Source: DASRAP01 sp964503275 | GTDB taxonomy: Bacteria > Gemmatimonadota > Gemmatimonadetes > Gemmatimonadales > Gemmatimonadaceae | DNA length: 64,000 bases | Assembly: GCA_964503275.1 (NCBI GenBank) | Contig: CAZCZO010000006.1 | Location: forward strand, 87,117 to 151,116 | Direction: 5' to 3' | Shown here: positions 27,883-35,875 of the stretch, one piece after another | Layout of the letters: every line of letters begins with the position of its first letter | Numbering within the stretch: the stretch's first letter is position 1 | The notes under the pieces: model-generated | The model's input: the letters and a program-made list of their open reading frames with translations, nothing else | Databases searched by the model: none | What the model was told of the DNA's origin: nothing | Program-made: the position numbers and the translations under genes

Positions 27883-28427
27883 CAGTCGCCACCTCCTACG
27901 GCATCGGCCAAACCAGAGCGCGGAGCCGGATCGAGCGACGGCAACCCATCGAACCGCTCGAGCTGGTCGAAGAGCACGTCCAGTTCCTCGTCATCGAAGT
28001 CGGCGAGCCCCTGCCCGAAGCTCACCGGGAGCGGCGCGTCGGAGACCGCGACCACGGTCGTCTCCGCGACGCCGCGCCCCAGATCCCCATCGCGCTGACC
28101 CGTGAACGAACGTTCGACGATGGCGAGCGAGATCCCACCCAGGGCCACCGTCGCGAGCGCGGCCGCCCACTGCCACGAGCGGGCGCGCCTCGCTCCCGCT
28201 CGCCGCGCGGTCGGCGCGGGCACTGCGGCGACGATGCGGTCCACGTCGACCGAGGGCGCGATGGACAACGCAGCCCGCGCCTCGCGCAAGAAGCGGAGCT
28301 CGTCCACCAGCTCCGGATCCGACCCGATCGCGCGCTCCAGCGCGGTGCGCTCCTCCACCGACCCCAGGTCGTGGACGAGGTCGATGAGTCGATCCTGTTG
28401 TTCCCCGCGATCCAAGTGCTCAGTCAT
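27882..28427 (-). CDS. Probable anti-sigma factor (single-pass membrane protein)
   Basis: A 181-aa protein. The N-terminal about 95 residues are helical and charged (DRLIDLVHDLGSVEERTALE). One membrane segment lies at about residues 110-130 (WQWAAALATVALGGISLAIVE), followed by a roughly 50-aa acidic outer part (FDDEELDVLFDQLERFDGL). It has no clear zinc HxxxCxxC motif. The start at 28427 overlaps the sigma gene by 8 bp. Identity as the sigma factor's partner is inferred from order, size and topology. Confidence 0.7.
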   Translation of the reverse strand: MTEHLDRGEQQDRLIDLVHDLGSVEERTALERAIGSDPELVDELRFLREARAALSIAPSVDVDRIVAAVPAPTARRAGARRARSWQWAAALATVALGGISLAIVERSFTGQRDGDLGRGVAETTVVAVSDAPLPVSFGQGLADFDDEELDVLFDQLERFDGLPSLDPAPRSGLADAVGGGD

Positions 28428-28974
28428 TGAGTAACTCCCGAACGACACGCAACGCATTGTGATAGTGCACCCGCGCCGCCCCCTCCGTACTGCCCAGGAC
28501 TTCTGCGATGTCCCGGTATGACATCCCCTCGGAGACCCGCAACGTGAAGACATCACGCTGCATCGGCGAGAGCCGGGCGACCGCGCCGCGGATCCGAGCG
28601 GCCATCTCCTGCGCGACCATCCCATCGAGGGCGTCGAACTCCGAGACCGCATCGCCCTCACTCAGCTCGGTATCGTCCCGTCGTCGTCGCGCCGCCCGAC
28701 GCCGGTCCAGCATGAGACGCCGCTCGATGGTGAAGAGCCACGTCCGGAACGAACTGTCGGCACGGAAGCTGTCGATCGCACCGAAGGCCCGCACGAACGT
28801 GTCCTGCACCAGCTCATCGACCTCCTCGCGCACCCCCTGGCTCGCGGCGAATCGTGCCAATGCCGCCGCGTGCCGCTCGACCAAGACCCGCGCCGCCCGC
28901 TGCTCGCCATGTCGCCATCGCTCGATGAGCGCGTGGTCAGGGACGGCGTCGTCCGCATCGGAGGGGTGAGGCAT
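28420..28974 (-). CDS. ECF-family RNA polymerase sigma factor
   Basis: A 184-aa extracytoplasmic-function sigma factor. Region 2 covers residues about 22-95 (DELVQDTFVRAFGAIDSFRADSSF is the core, with RTWLFTIERRLMLDRRR). A linker follows, then region 4 at about 128-180 (LSPMQRDVFTLRVSEGMSYRDIAEVLG) with the helix-turn-helix that reads the -35 box. The upstream 44 bp to the divergent gene shows no obvious GGAAC-type autoregulatory promoter. It is followed by the anti-sigma and Spy-like genes. Confidence 0.93.
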   Translation of the reverse strand: MPHPSDADDAVPDHALIERWRHGEQRAARVLVERHAAALARFAASQGVREEVDELVQDTFVRAFGAIDSFRADSSFRTWLFTIERRLMLDRRRAARRRRDDTELSEGDAVSEFDALDGMVAQEMAARIRGAVARLSPMQRDVFTLRVSEGMSYRDIAEVLGSTEGAARVHYHNALRVVRELLND

Positions 28975-29018
28975 CAGTCGGCTGGTTGGACGGCGGGTCT
29001 CGACGCAATGTTAATGGC

Positions 29019-29735
29019 ATGCCCACCCCGTGGATCATCGCACATCGCGGCGACGTACAGGTCGCCCCAGAGAATACCCTCGCGGCGGTCGCGGCGGCAC
29101 TGGACGCCGGCGCCGATGGGATCGAGCTGGATCTCCACCGCACGGCCGATGGGGCGGTGGTGGTCCACCATGACCCGATCCCGCGCGCCCTGCCCACCGA
29201 TACCCGGCTCGCGGGACGGCCCTTCACGGACCTGACGATGGACGAGGTCCGGACGTTCCGCGTCGAGGGTCGGCACCCGATCCCGACCCTGCCCGAGGTC
29301 CTCGCGCTCGTAGCGGACCGCGCGGTCCTCTACTGCGAACTCAAGGGCAGCGGCGTGGTCGAGGCGGCGGCGCCGATCCTGCGCGCGTACCGTGGGCGGT
29401 CGGCCATGCACGCCTTCGATCACCGTGCGGTCCTGCGGGCGTCGGAGCTCGCCCCGACCATTCCGCGCGGGGTGCTGCTGGTCTCCCGGCTGGTGGACCC
29501 GGTGGCGGCCATGCGCGCGGCGCGCGCGACGACCCTCTGGCCGTTCGCCGACACGGTGGACGCGCAGCTGGTCGCACAGGTCGTGGATGCCCAGTGCGCC
29601 CTGATCCCTTGGACCGTCAATGACCTCGAACGCGCCTCCGAACTCGCCGCCCTCGGGGTCACCGGGATCTGCACGGACCACCCCGCGGCCGTCCGCCGAG
29701 CCCTCGATCCCACGAATCGACCTCGCGGCGCGTAG
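29019..29735 (+). CDS. Glycerophosphodiester phosphodiesterase
   Basis: A 238-aa GDPD TIM-barrel enzyme that hydrolyses glycerophosphodiesters to glycerol 3-phosphate and an alcohol. Active-site residues: H9-R10 (IAHRGD), E18 (APENT), E36 and D38 (IELDLH), and H51 in the VHHD motif. The protein has no signal peptide, so it is probably cytosolic. The start is ATG at 29019; a start at 28986 gives an unlikely extension. It is transcribed divergently from the ECF sigma gene with only 44 bp between them. Confidence 0.93.
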   Translation: MPTPWIIAHRGDVQVAPENTLAAVAAALDAGADGIELDLHRTADGAVVVHHDPIPRALPTDTRLAGRPFTDLTMDEVRTFRVEGRHPIPTLPEVLALVADRAVLYCELKGSGVVEAAAPILRAYRGRSAMHAFDHRAVLRASELAPTIPRGVLLVSRLVDPVAAMRAARATTLWPFADTVDAQLVAQVVDAQCALIPWTVNDLERASELAALGVTGICTDHPAAVRRALDPTNRPRGA

Positions 29736-29787
29736 TACCCTGTGCGGGCGCCCGGCCGCACATCCTCCCTCACCGAACCACGCTGAC

Positions 29788-31557
29788 GTGAAGAACCACA
29801 CCCTGCGGGGCACTGCCCTCGCCTGTCTGCTCGCCGTGCCCCTGATCGCCGGGGCGCAGCGCAATGAGTACGGCAATCCCCTGAAGTTGCCGCCGCGGCC
29901 GACGAAGCCGGCGATCACCGTCGAGGATCTGCGGACGCGGTTGTACATCTTCGCCGACGACTCGATGCAGGGGCGGCAGTCCGGCACCGAGGGGAACCGC
30001 ATCGGGACCGACTATATCGAGCGCGAGGTCAGGCGTCTGGGCCTCGAGCCGGCGGGTGACAACGGAACGTTCTTCCAGGCGCTGCCCTATGGATACCGGC
30101 ACTTCGCGGCGACGTCGCGGCTGCGGGTGGGTCCTCGCACCCTCGCCATCGGAACGGACTTCTCGGTCGGCGGCCGACTGGCATCGACCTCGTTCGACGG
30201 CGTGCAGGTGATCTACGGTGGCGTGCTGGGGGACACGGCGAGGCAGATCACCCAAGCGCAGGCGTTGGGGCGCTTCGTGATCGTGTCGCCTGCGACCGGT
30301 CCGGCCGCCAGCGGTGGTCGAGGTGGCGCCGGCGGCGCCCCCGCCGGCGGCGGCGGGCGCGGGGGGGCTGGCGGGGCGCCGAACCGTTTCTTGGGGGCCG
30401 CCGCCGTCGCGGTGGTCGATCTCGATGCGCTCGCGCCGGCCGCCCGCGCTGCCTTGAATGCGCCGCCGACTCGCGCCGCGCTGCTGTATCCGACACCTGC
30501 CCCCGTGCCAGGACAGCCGCTCGGGGCGGCACCGGCGGCACCACAGCTTCGCCTGACGAGTGCGGCCGCCGAAGCGCTGATGGGCGTGCCGCTCAGCGAG
30601 CTCCGTCCGGGGGCCGCGGGCCTGCTGGTGTCCGGCCAACTCGACCTGAGCGAGCGCCTCGTGCCGGAGTTCGGTCGCAACGTCGTCGCGATCCTCCGGG
30701 GCAGTGATCCCGTGCTGCGCAACGAGTTCGTGGCGATCGGCGCGCACAACGATCACGTGGGATTCGACAACCGCCCTGTGGATCACGATTCTGCCCGCGC
30801 GGTCGCGTCCATCCTCTCCAAGCTCCAGATGGCCGACGGCAAGACCCTCTTGCCGGTGACCCCTGAGATGCGGGTGCGCGCCGTCGAATCAGCGCGTCCG
30901 ATGATCGATTCGATGCGACGGATCCGCGCGCCCCGACTCGACTCCATCCGCAACGGCGCGGATGACGACGGATCCGGCTCGATGGCGGTCCTCGAGATCG
31001 CCGAGGCCATGGCCACCGCGAAGGAGCGCCCGAAGCGCTCGGTGCTCTTCATCTGGCATACCGGCGAGGAGGGCGGCCTGTCGGGATCGCGATTCTTCAC
31101 GGACTTCCCCACGGTGCCCCGTGAGCAGATCGTCGCGCAGATCAACGTCGACATGATCGGTCGCGGCCGCGCCGACGATCTTCCGGGGGGCGGCCCCGAC
31201 TACCTCGCGGTCGTGGGCTCACGGATGCTCTCGTCGGAGCTCGGCGAACAGGTCGTGACCACGAACCGCAAGCAGGCGCGCCCGCTGCGACTCGACTACA
31301 CCTTCGACGAGCCGACGACGTGGCCGGGCTACAACAACATCTATGGGCGGAGCGACCACGCGAATTACGCGCGATTCAATATCCCGATCGCGTTCTTCTT
31401 CACCGGTCTGCATCGGGACTATCATCAAGTCACCGACGAGCCGCAGTACATCGACTACGCGCACTATGCGCGCATCACGTCGTACCTCTTCGATCTCACG
31501 AAGGACGTGGCCAACGCGCCGACGCGGCCGAAGGTCGACCGCGGTCCGCGGATGTAA
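29788..31557 (+). CDS. Exported M28-family metallopeptidase
   Basis: A 589-aa protein with a signal peptide (GTG at 29788; cleavage after about residue 23). The region 110-300 is PA-domain-like. It carries an inserted Gly/Ala-rich stretch at residues 171-197. The M28 catalytic domain has zinc ligands H320 (GAHNDH), D393 (ADDDGSG), the E427-E428 pair (HTGEEGG), D455 (NVDMIG) and H524 (RSDHANY). It likely acts as a periplasmic or secreted aminopeptidase. It lies 52 bp after GDPD on the same strand. Confidence 0.9.
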   Translation: MKNHTLRGTALACLLAVPLIAGAQRNEYGNPLKLPPRPTKPAITVEDLRTRLYIFADDSMQGRQSGTEGNRIGTDYIEREVRRLGLEPAGDNGTFFQALPYGYRHFAATSRLRVGPRTLAIGTDFSVGGRLASTSFDGVQVIYGGVLGDTARQITQAQALGRFVIVSPATGPAASGGRGGAGGAPAGGGGRGGAGGAPNRFLGAAAVAVVDLDALAPAARAALNAPPTRAALLYPTPAPVPGQPLGAAPAAPQLRLTSAAAEALMGVPLSELRPGAAGLLVSGQLDLSERLVPEFGRNVVAILRGSDPVLRNEFVAIGAHNDHVGFDNRPVDHDSARAVASILSKLQMADGKTLLPVTPEMRVRAVESARPMIDSMRRIRAPRLDSIRNGADDDGSGSMAVLEIAEAMATAKERPKRSVLFIWHTGEEGGLSGSRFFTDFPTVPREQIVAQINVDMIGRGRADDLPGGGPDYLAVVGSRMLSSELGEQVVTTNRKQARPLRLDYTFDEPTTWPGYNNIYGRSDHANYARFNIPIAFFFTGLHRDYHQVTDEPQYIDYAHYARITSYLFDLTKDVANAPTRPKVDRGPRM

Positions 31558-31576
31558 CGGCCTGCGCGCTGGCGGC

Positions 31577-31599
31577 GGTGCGACCGGTCAGGTCGCGCC
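31577..31599. terminator. Hairpin at convergent gene ends
   Basis: GGTGCGACC/GGTCGCGCC forms a 9-bp stem (one G-T wobble) with a 5-nt loop, between the M28 peptidase stop and the tail of the convergent 93-aa protein gene. It may end transcription from either side. There is no U-tract. Confidence 0.4.
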
Positions 31600-31869
31600 G
31601 CCCTTGGCGGTCGTGAGTCTCGCCTCGAGTTCGTCGGCTACGCGATCTGCTGCGCGGGTCGCATCGACCAGCCGCTGCATGGTGCCCGGGTCCAGGGGCG
31701 CCGCGTCGCCGTGGGCCCTCGCGACCGCGTAGCCCAGCACCGCGGCGGCCTGATCGGCGCTCTTGCGCGCCTGGTGCGCCTGCAGCCGCAGCTTGCCCTC
31801 GTCGATCGCACTCTCGGTGGCCTTCGTGGCCTTGTCGATCCCCTGCGAGACCTTGTCCCAGATCCCCAT
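31588..31869 (-). CDS. Hypothetical 93-aa helical protein
   Basis: I do not recognise a family. The protein starts MGIWDKVSQGIDKATKATES, a pattern seen in many small bacterial proteins of unknown function, and looks fully alpha-helical with heptad-like Ala/Leu spacing. There is no signal peptide, membrane segment or Cys. It lies 122 bp downstream of rpmA, beyond a probable terminator, so it may have its own promoter. Confidence 0.7.
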   Translation of the reverse strand: MGIWDKVSQGIDKATKATESAIDEGKLRLQAHQARKSADQAAAVLGYAVARAHGDAAPLDPGTMQRLVDATRAADRVADELEARLTTAKGGAT

Positions 31870-31940
31870 CGTGTCCTCCGGTTCGGGTGCCCCACCCTAC
31901 GAGCGCGCGCACCGGACGGTTTCCGAGCCCAGGAAACACG

Positions 31941-31967
31941 AACGCCCAACCGATCCGGGAGGGCGTT
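31941..31967 (-). terminator. Probable rho-independent terminator after rpmA
   Basis: A 7-bp stem (AACGCCC/GGGCGTT) with a 13-nt loop is followed on the minus strand by CGTGTTTCC. It lies 25 bp past the rpmA stop, so it probably ends the rplU-rpmA transcript. Confidence 0.5.
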
Positions 31968-31991
31968 GGCGACAGGCGGGGAGCCGATGGA

Positions 31992-32264
31992 TCAGTTGGC
32001 CGCCGCGACCTCGACCGGCACCACACTGACCTTCAGACGGCGCTTGTCCTTGTGTTCGAACTTCACGACGCCATCCACGAGGGCGTAGATCGTGTAGTCC
32101 GACCCCAAGCCGACATTGCGGCCCGGGTGCCACTTGGTGCCGCACTGCCGCACGATGATGTTGCCCGCGATCACGGACTCCCCACCGTACTTCTTGATCC
32201 CGCGATACTGCGGGTTCGAGTCGCGCCCGTTGCGCGACGAGCCTACGCCTTTCTTATGCGCCAT
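31992..32264 (-). CDS. rpmA: 50S ribosomal protein L27
   Basis: A 90-aa L27 near the peptidyl-transferase centre. It begins MAHKKGVGSSRNGRDSNPQY, the classical Gram-negative type with an exposed basic N-terminus and no cleavable extension, and continues with GGESVIAGNIIVRQ and GTKWHPG. It lies 15 bp after rplU, the universal order. The GTPase obg, often next, is absent. Confidence 0.97.
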   Translation of the reverse strand: MAHKKGVGSSRNGRDSNPQYRGIKKYGGESVIAGNIIVRQCGTKWHPGRNVGLGSDYTIYALVDGVVKFEHKDKRRLKVSVVPVEVAAAN

Positions 32265-32279
32265 GGTCCGGTCTCCGGA

Positions 32280-32597
32280 TCAGCCGAGGTCGATGGTGTT
32301 GATCTTCACTTCCGTGAAGCCCTGCCGGTGTCCCTGCTTCTTCGCGTAGTTCTTGCGGCGCTTCATCTTGAAGACGACGATCTTGTCGTCCTTGCCGTGC
32401 TTGACGATCTGGCCCGTCACCTTCGCCCCGCTGAGGGTGGGGACGCCGATCCGCACCGCATCGCCATTGGCGCCGAGGAGGACATCGGAGAATTCGACTG
32501 CGGCGCCTGCCTCGGCGGCCAGCGTCGGGATACGAATGGTCTGGCCGGGCTCGACCTTGAACTGCTTCCCGCCCGTGCGGATGATCGCGTACGCCAT
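32280..32597 (-). CDS. rplU: 50S ribosomal protein L21
   Basis: A 105-aa L21 that binds 23S rRNA. It has MAYAIIRTGGKQFKVEPG at the N-terminus and the C-terminal KMKRRKNYAKKQGHRQ segment with FTEVKI. The ATG at 32597 is chosen over an in-frame ATG at 32645, which would add 16 non-conserved residues. It lies 82 bp after rng and forms an operon with rpmA. Confidence 0.97.
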   Translation of the reverse strand: MAYAIIRTGGKQFKVEPGQTIRIPTLAAEAGAAVEFSDVLLGANGDAVRIGVPTLSGAKVTGQIVKHGKDDKIVVFKMKRRKNYAKKQGHRQGFTEVKINTIDLG

Positions 32598-32679
32598 CGT
32601 GATACTGGGATTAAATGGTAGAGCACGGAAAGCTATCCGACTCAACGCCCTAAAGCAAGTCCCCGCAACGGCCTACGCC

Positions 32680-34257
32680 CTACGCGACCGCGTACTGCGG
32701 CGTGATATCCCGCCCCTGCCCCTTGGTGACCAGCTTGAACTCGTCCGGACGCAGCAAGGGGTCGTCTCGGACCTCGACGGCCGAGCCCGCGACCTTGGCC
32801 AATTTCGCCAGCAGGTCCTTCTCCTGGTCCAGGGCATAGAGCGCCACCTCCGGGTGGACCTTCACCAGTAGCTGCTCCCGGCGTCCGTCGAGGGCGTAGC
32901 GACGAACGGACCGTTCCATCCGGCGCAGGATGGATTCGGGCGTGAAGACCCGCCCCGTCCCCGAACACGTGGGACAGGCCATGGTCATCGACTGCAGATG
33001 CGATTGGCGCACCCGCTGCCGGGTCATCTCGATCAGGCCGAGGTCGCTCACCGCGAAGGCCTTGGTCCGTGCGCGGTCGCGGCTCAGGTGCTGCCGCAGC
33101 TCCTGCAGCACGCGGTCCCGGTTCGCCTTCATCTCCATATCGATGAAGTCGCACACGATGATGCCGCCGACGTCCCGCAAGCGGAGCTGGCGCGCGACCT
33201 CGCGCGCGGCCTCCAAGTTCGTCTTCAAGACCGTCTTCTCGGGGTCCTTCTTTCCCGTGTAGCGGCCACTGTTCACATCGATCGAGACGAGGGCCTCGGT
33301 CGGCTCGATGATCAGGTACCCACCGCTGGGCAGATCACAGCGCCGCTTGAAGAGGTCGCGAATCTCCGGCTCGATCTTCGCCTGATCGAACAGGGGCAGC
33401 TTGTCGTCGTACAGCCGCACGCGGTCGATGAGCTCGGGTGCGATGCCGGTCAGGTACTCGACGATCTCCTGATGGACGGCCTTGGAATCGACCGTGACCG
33501 AGTCCACCTTCGCGCTGAACACGTCGCGGATCAGCCCCCGCGTGAGGCCGGTCTCGCGGTGCAGGACCGACGGCGCCCGGACGAACGTGGTCTTCTTCTT
33601 GATGCGCTTCCACTGCGCCATCAGCGTCGACAACTCGCGCGCGAAGACCTCGGCCGTGGTCTCTTCGCTGACCGTCCGGACGATCACGCCGCCCGACTCC
33701 TTCGGCAGGACGCCCTGCATCATCTCGCGCAGCCGCACCCGCGTCGCCTTGTCACCGATCTTGCGCGACACGCCGACCTTCGACGCGAACGGCATGTAGA
33801 CCAGGAAGCGACCGGCCAGGGACACCTGCGCCGTGACGCGCGGACCCTTGGTCGAGATCGGCTCCTTGGTGACCTGCACGATCAGGTCCTGCCCCTTCTT
33901 GAGCAGCTCCTGGATCGGCGGCACCTTCAGCGAGGATCGTCGCCGCCCCCCGCCCCGGTCCGGACCCGGGCTGTCGGCTCCCTCCGCCTCGTCCGCGGCC
34001 TCGCCAGGGTCCTCGTCGTCGTCATCCTCGTCGACGACCAGGTCGGAGGCGTGCAGGAACGCGCTCTTCTCGGTGCCGATGTCCACGAAGGCCGCCTGGA
34101 TACCAGGCAGGACCGCCTCGACGCGGCCGAGGAAGATGTCGCCGATCAGGCGTCGTGCTTCGGGACGATCGACGAGCAACTCCGCGAGCTCGTCGTCCTC
34201 CATGATGGCCACGCGGGTCTCGCGGGGAGCCGCGTTGATCAGGATCTCACGCTTCAT
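32680..34257 (-). CDS. rng: Ribonuclease G/E family endoribonuclease
   Basis: A 525-aa single-strand endoribonuclease for rRNA and mRNA processing. It has an N-terminal S1 domain (IFLGRVEAVLPGIQAAFVDIG) interrupted by a charged linker at about residues 75-110 (an acidic run, then GGGRRRSS). The catalytic DNase I-like core has SIDVNSGRYTGK and CDFIDM. The zinc link is CPTCSGTGR. The length is near RNase G, without the RNase E degradosome tail. The ATG at 34257 (MKREILINAAPRETRVA) is the canonical start. Association with rplU-rpmA is common. Confidence 0.95.
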   Translation of the reverse strand: MKREILINAAPRETRVAIMEDDELAELLVDRPEARRLIGDIFLGRVEAVLPGIQAAFVDIGTEKSAFLHASDLVVDEDDDDEDPGEAADEAEGADSPGPDRGGGRRRSSLKVPPIQELLKKGQDLIVQVTKEPISTKGPRVTAQVSLAGRFLVYMPFASKVGVSRKIGDKATRVRLREMMQGVLPKESGGVIVRTVSEETTAEVFARELSTLMAQWKRIKKKTTFVRAPSVLHRETGLTRGLIRDVFSAKVDSVTVDSKAVHQEIVEYLTGIAPELIDRVRLYDDKLPLFDQAKIEPEIRDLFKRRCDLPSGGYLIIEPTEALVSIDVNSGRYTGKKDPEKTVLKTNLEAAREVARQLRLRDVGGIIVCDFIDMEMKANRDRVLQELRQHLSRDRARTKAFAVSDLGLIEMTRQRVRQSHLQSMTMACPTCSGTGRVFTPESILRRMERSVRRYALDGRREQLLVKVHPEVALYALDQEKDLLAKLAKVAGSAVEVRDDPLLRPDEFKLVTKGQGRDITPQYAVA

Positions 34258-34624
34258 CGCATACGATGCGCCGCCCCGCGCGGCGACTCCGCGCGGGCGA
34301 TCTGCATCGCCGGACCACAGGTGATCGGTCCCCGTCCTGCGGACCCCAACGCGGAAGCAGCCCGCGCACAACGCTCGGCCTCCGGAACCCGCCGGCCAAC
34401 CGCCGGAGTAAGTCGGGTCGTGAGGCGAGACGTGAGGGACCCATCGTCCCCCCAGCATGCGCAGCACTGGTCGCGAGTGTCCCCCGCGACCCCGCGGGGG
34501 ATGCCGGACGGAGTCGCCGCCCAGTACCCCCCAACATCAATTCGTCACGAATGGGTAATCGCGGACCGAGCCGAAACAAAGGGGGGCCAGCGGGCGGCCG
34601 GTCCCCCGTCGGTCCCCCGGCGGA
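34258..34624. promoter_or_regulatory. 367-bp intergenic region upstream of rng
   Basis: This is the longest non-coding stretch in the window. No gene is evident: the rng frame stays open to 34467 but without conserved sequence. It contains a terminator next to the acyl-CoA dehydrogenase stop, a 13-bp palindrome ATTCGTCACGAAT (34540-34552) and an 8-bp-stem GC hairpin (34481-34500, CCCCCGCG/CGCGGGGG). The rng promoter and a long 5' leader are expected here, as RNase E/G messages often autoregulate through their leaders. That last point is inference. Confidence 0.4.
34574..34607 (-). terminator. Rho-independent terminator after the acyl-CoA dehydrogenase gene
   Basis: On the minus strand a strongly GC-paired hairpin (GGGGG...CCCCC with an inner CC/GG pair) is followed directly by TTTGTTT. 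It begins about 17 bp beyond the stop codon at 34625, and is the best terminator in the window. Confidence 0.6.
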
Positions 34625-35851
34625 TCAGCCGAGTGCGGCGCTCGCGTCCTTCAGCAGCTGCCGTGCGATCACCAGTCGCTGGATCTCACTGGTGCCCTCA
34701 CCGATCTCACAGATCTTCGCATCCCGCATCATGCGCTCCACGGGGTACTCCTTCGTGTACCCGTAGCCCCCATGGATCTGGATCGCCTTGATGGTGGCCC
34801 GCATCGCCAGCTCGGAACAGAAGAGCTTGGCATAGGCCGCCTCCTTCGTGTATGGCAGTCCGCGCGCCGCGAGCCACGTGGCGTGGTAGGTGAGGTGCCG
34901 CCCAGCCTCGATCTCCATGGCCATATCGGCCAGCGGGAACTGGACGCCCTGGAACTGCGCGATCGGTTGCCCGAACTGCTGGCGCAGCATCGCGTACTTG
35001 AGCGACTCCTCGAAGGCTCCCTGTGCCAGCCCGATCGAGAGCGCCGCCAAGCCGATCCGACCGGCGTCCAGCGTCTTCATGAAGTTGATGAACCCCATCC
35101 CCTCGGCACCGAGCAGATTCTCCGCGGGGACGATCACATCCTCGAAGATCAGCTCACGCGTGTCGGAGGCACGCCAGCCGAGCTTGTCCTCCTTCTTCCC
35201 GGCGCGGAAGCCCGGCATCGCAGGCAGGGAGTCATCGTGGCCGGTGCCCAGGGCCCGCACGCGCTCGAGATCGCAGGTCTCCTTCGTGAGGATGAACGAG
35301 CTGATGCCGCGGCTGCCTGCCGAGGGATCCGTGACCGCCGTCACGATGAAGATCTCGCCGACGCCCGCGTGCGTGATGAACCGCTTCGACCCGTTGAGGA
35401 CGTAGTGGTCGCCCCGACGCACCGCGACCGTCCTCGTCCCGCCCGCGTCAGAGCCGGCGCCCTCTTCCGTGAGGCCGAACCCGCCGAGCACCTTCCCATG
35501 GGCGAGCAGGGGCACGTAGCGCTGCCGCTGTTCGTCGGTCCCGAAGTTCACGATGGGCGAGGTGCCCAGCGTCGTATGGGCGGAGATGGTGATGGCGTGC
35601 GAGGCATCGACCTTGGCCATCTCCTCGATCGCGATGATGTAGCTCAGCAGGTCGAAGCCGGCCCCGCCCAGCGCTTCGGGCCACGGGATGCCCAGCAGCC
35701 CCAGTTCGCCCATGGCCGCGACGGTCTCCCACGGGAAGTCCTGCGACGCATCGGCCGCCGCGGCGATGGGTGCCACGCGGGCGCGGGCGAACTCACGGAC
35801 CATGTCGCGGACGGCGACATGCTGCTCATCGAAATAGAACGATTCGTGCAC
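34625..35851 (-). CDS. Acyl-CoA dehydrogenase
   Basis: A 408-aa FAD enzyme introducing a trans-2,3 double bond into an acyl-CoA. N-terminal helical domain; middle beta-domain with FGLTEEGAGSDAGGTRT (FAD/substrate site); C-terminal domain with QFGQPIAQFQGVQF, QIHGGYGYTKEYPVERMMRDAK and EIGEGTSEIQ, where the catalytic Glu is expected. There is an insertion of about 20 residues around 195-215 (GTGHDDSLPAMPGF). Chain-length preference cannot be read from sequence; branched or short substrates would suit the mutase and carboxylase genes nearby. It lies 24 bp after the U32 gene. Confidence 0.93.
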   Translation of the reverse strand: MHESFYFDEQHVAVRDMVREFARARVAPIAAAADASQDFPWETVAAMGELGLLGIPWPEALGGAGFDLLSYIIAIEEMAKVDASHAITISAHTTLGTSPIVNFGTDEQRQRYVPLLAHGKVLGGFGLTEEGAGSDAGGTRTVAVRRGDHYVLNGSKRFITHAGVGEIFIVTAVTDPSAGSRGISSFILTKETCDLERVRALGTGHDDSLPAMPGFRAGKKEDKLGWRASDTRELIFEDVIVPAENLLGAEGMGFINFMKTLDAGRIGLAALSIGLAQGAFEESLKYAMLRQQFGQPIAQFQGVQFPLADMAMEIEAGRHLTYHATWLAARGLPYTKEAAYAKLFCSELAMRATIKAIQIHGGYGYTKEYPVERMMRDAKICEIGEGTSEIQRLVIARQLLKDASAALG

Positions 35852-35875
35852 GGATCTACTGGCTCAGTGAAGGGA

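Noticed and set aside
32998..34791. 597-codon plus-strand open frame opposite rng
   Set aside because: It is a shadow of RNase G codons in a GC-rich genome; no conserved domain or start signal.
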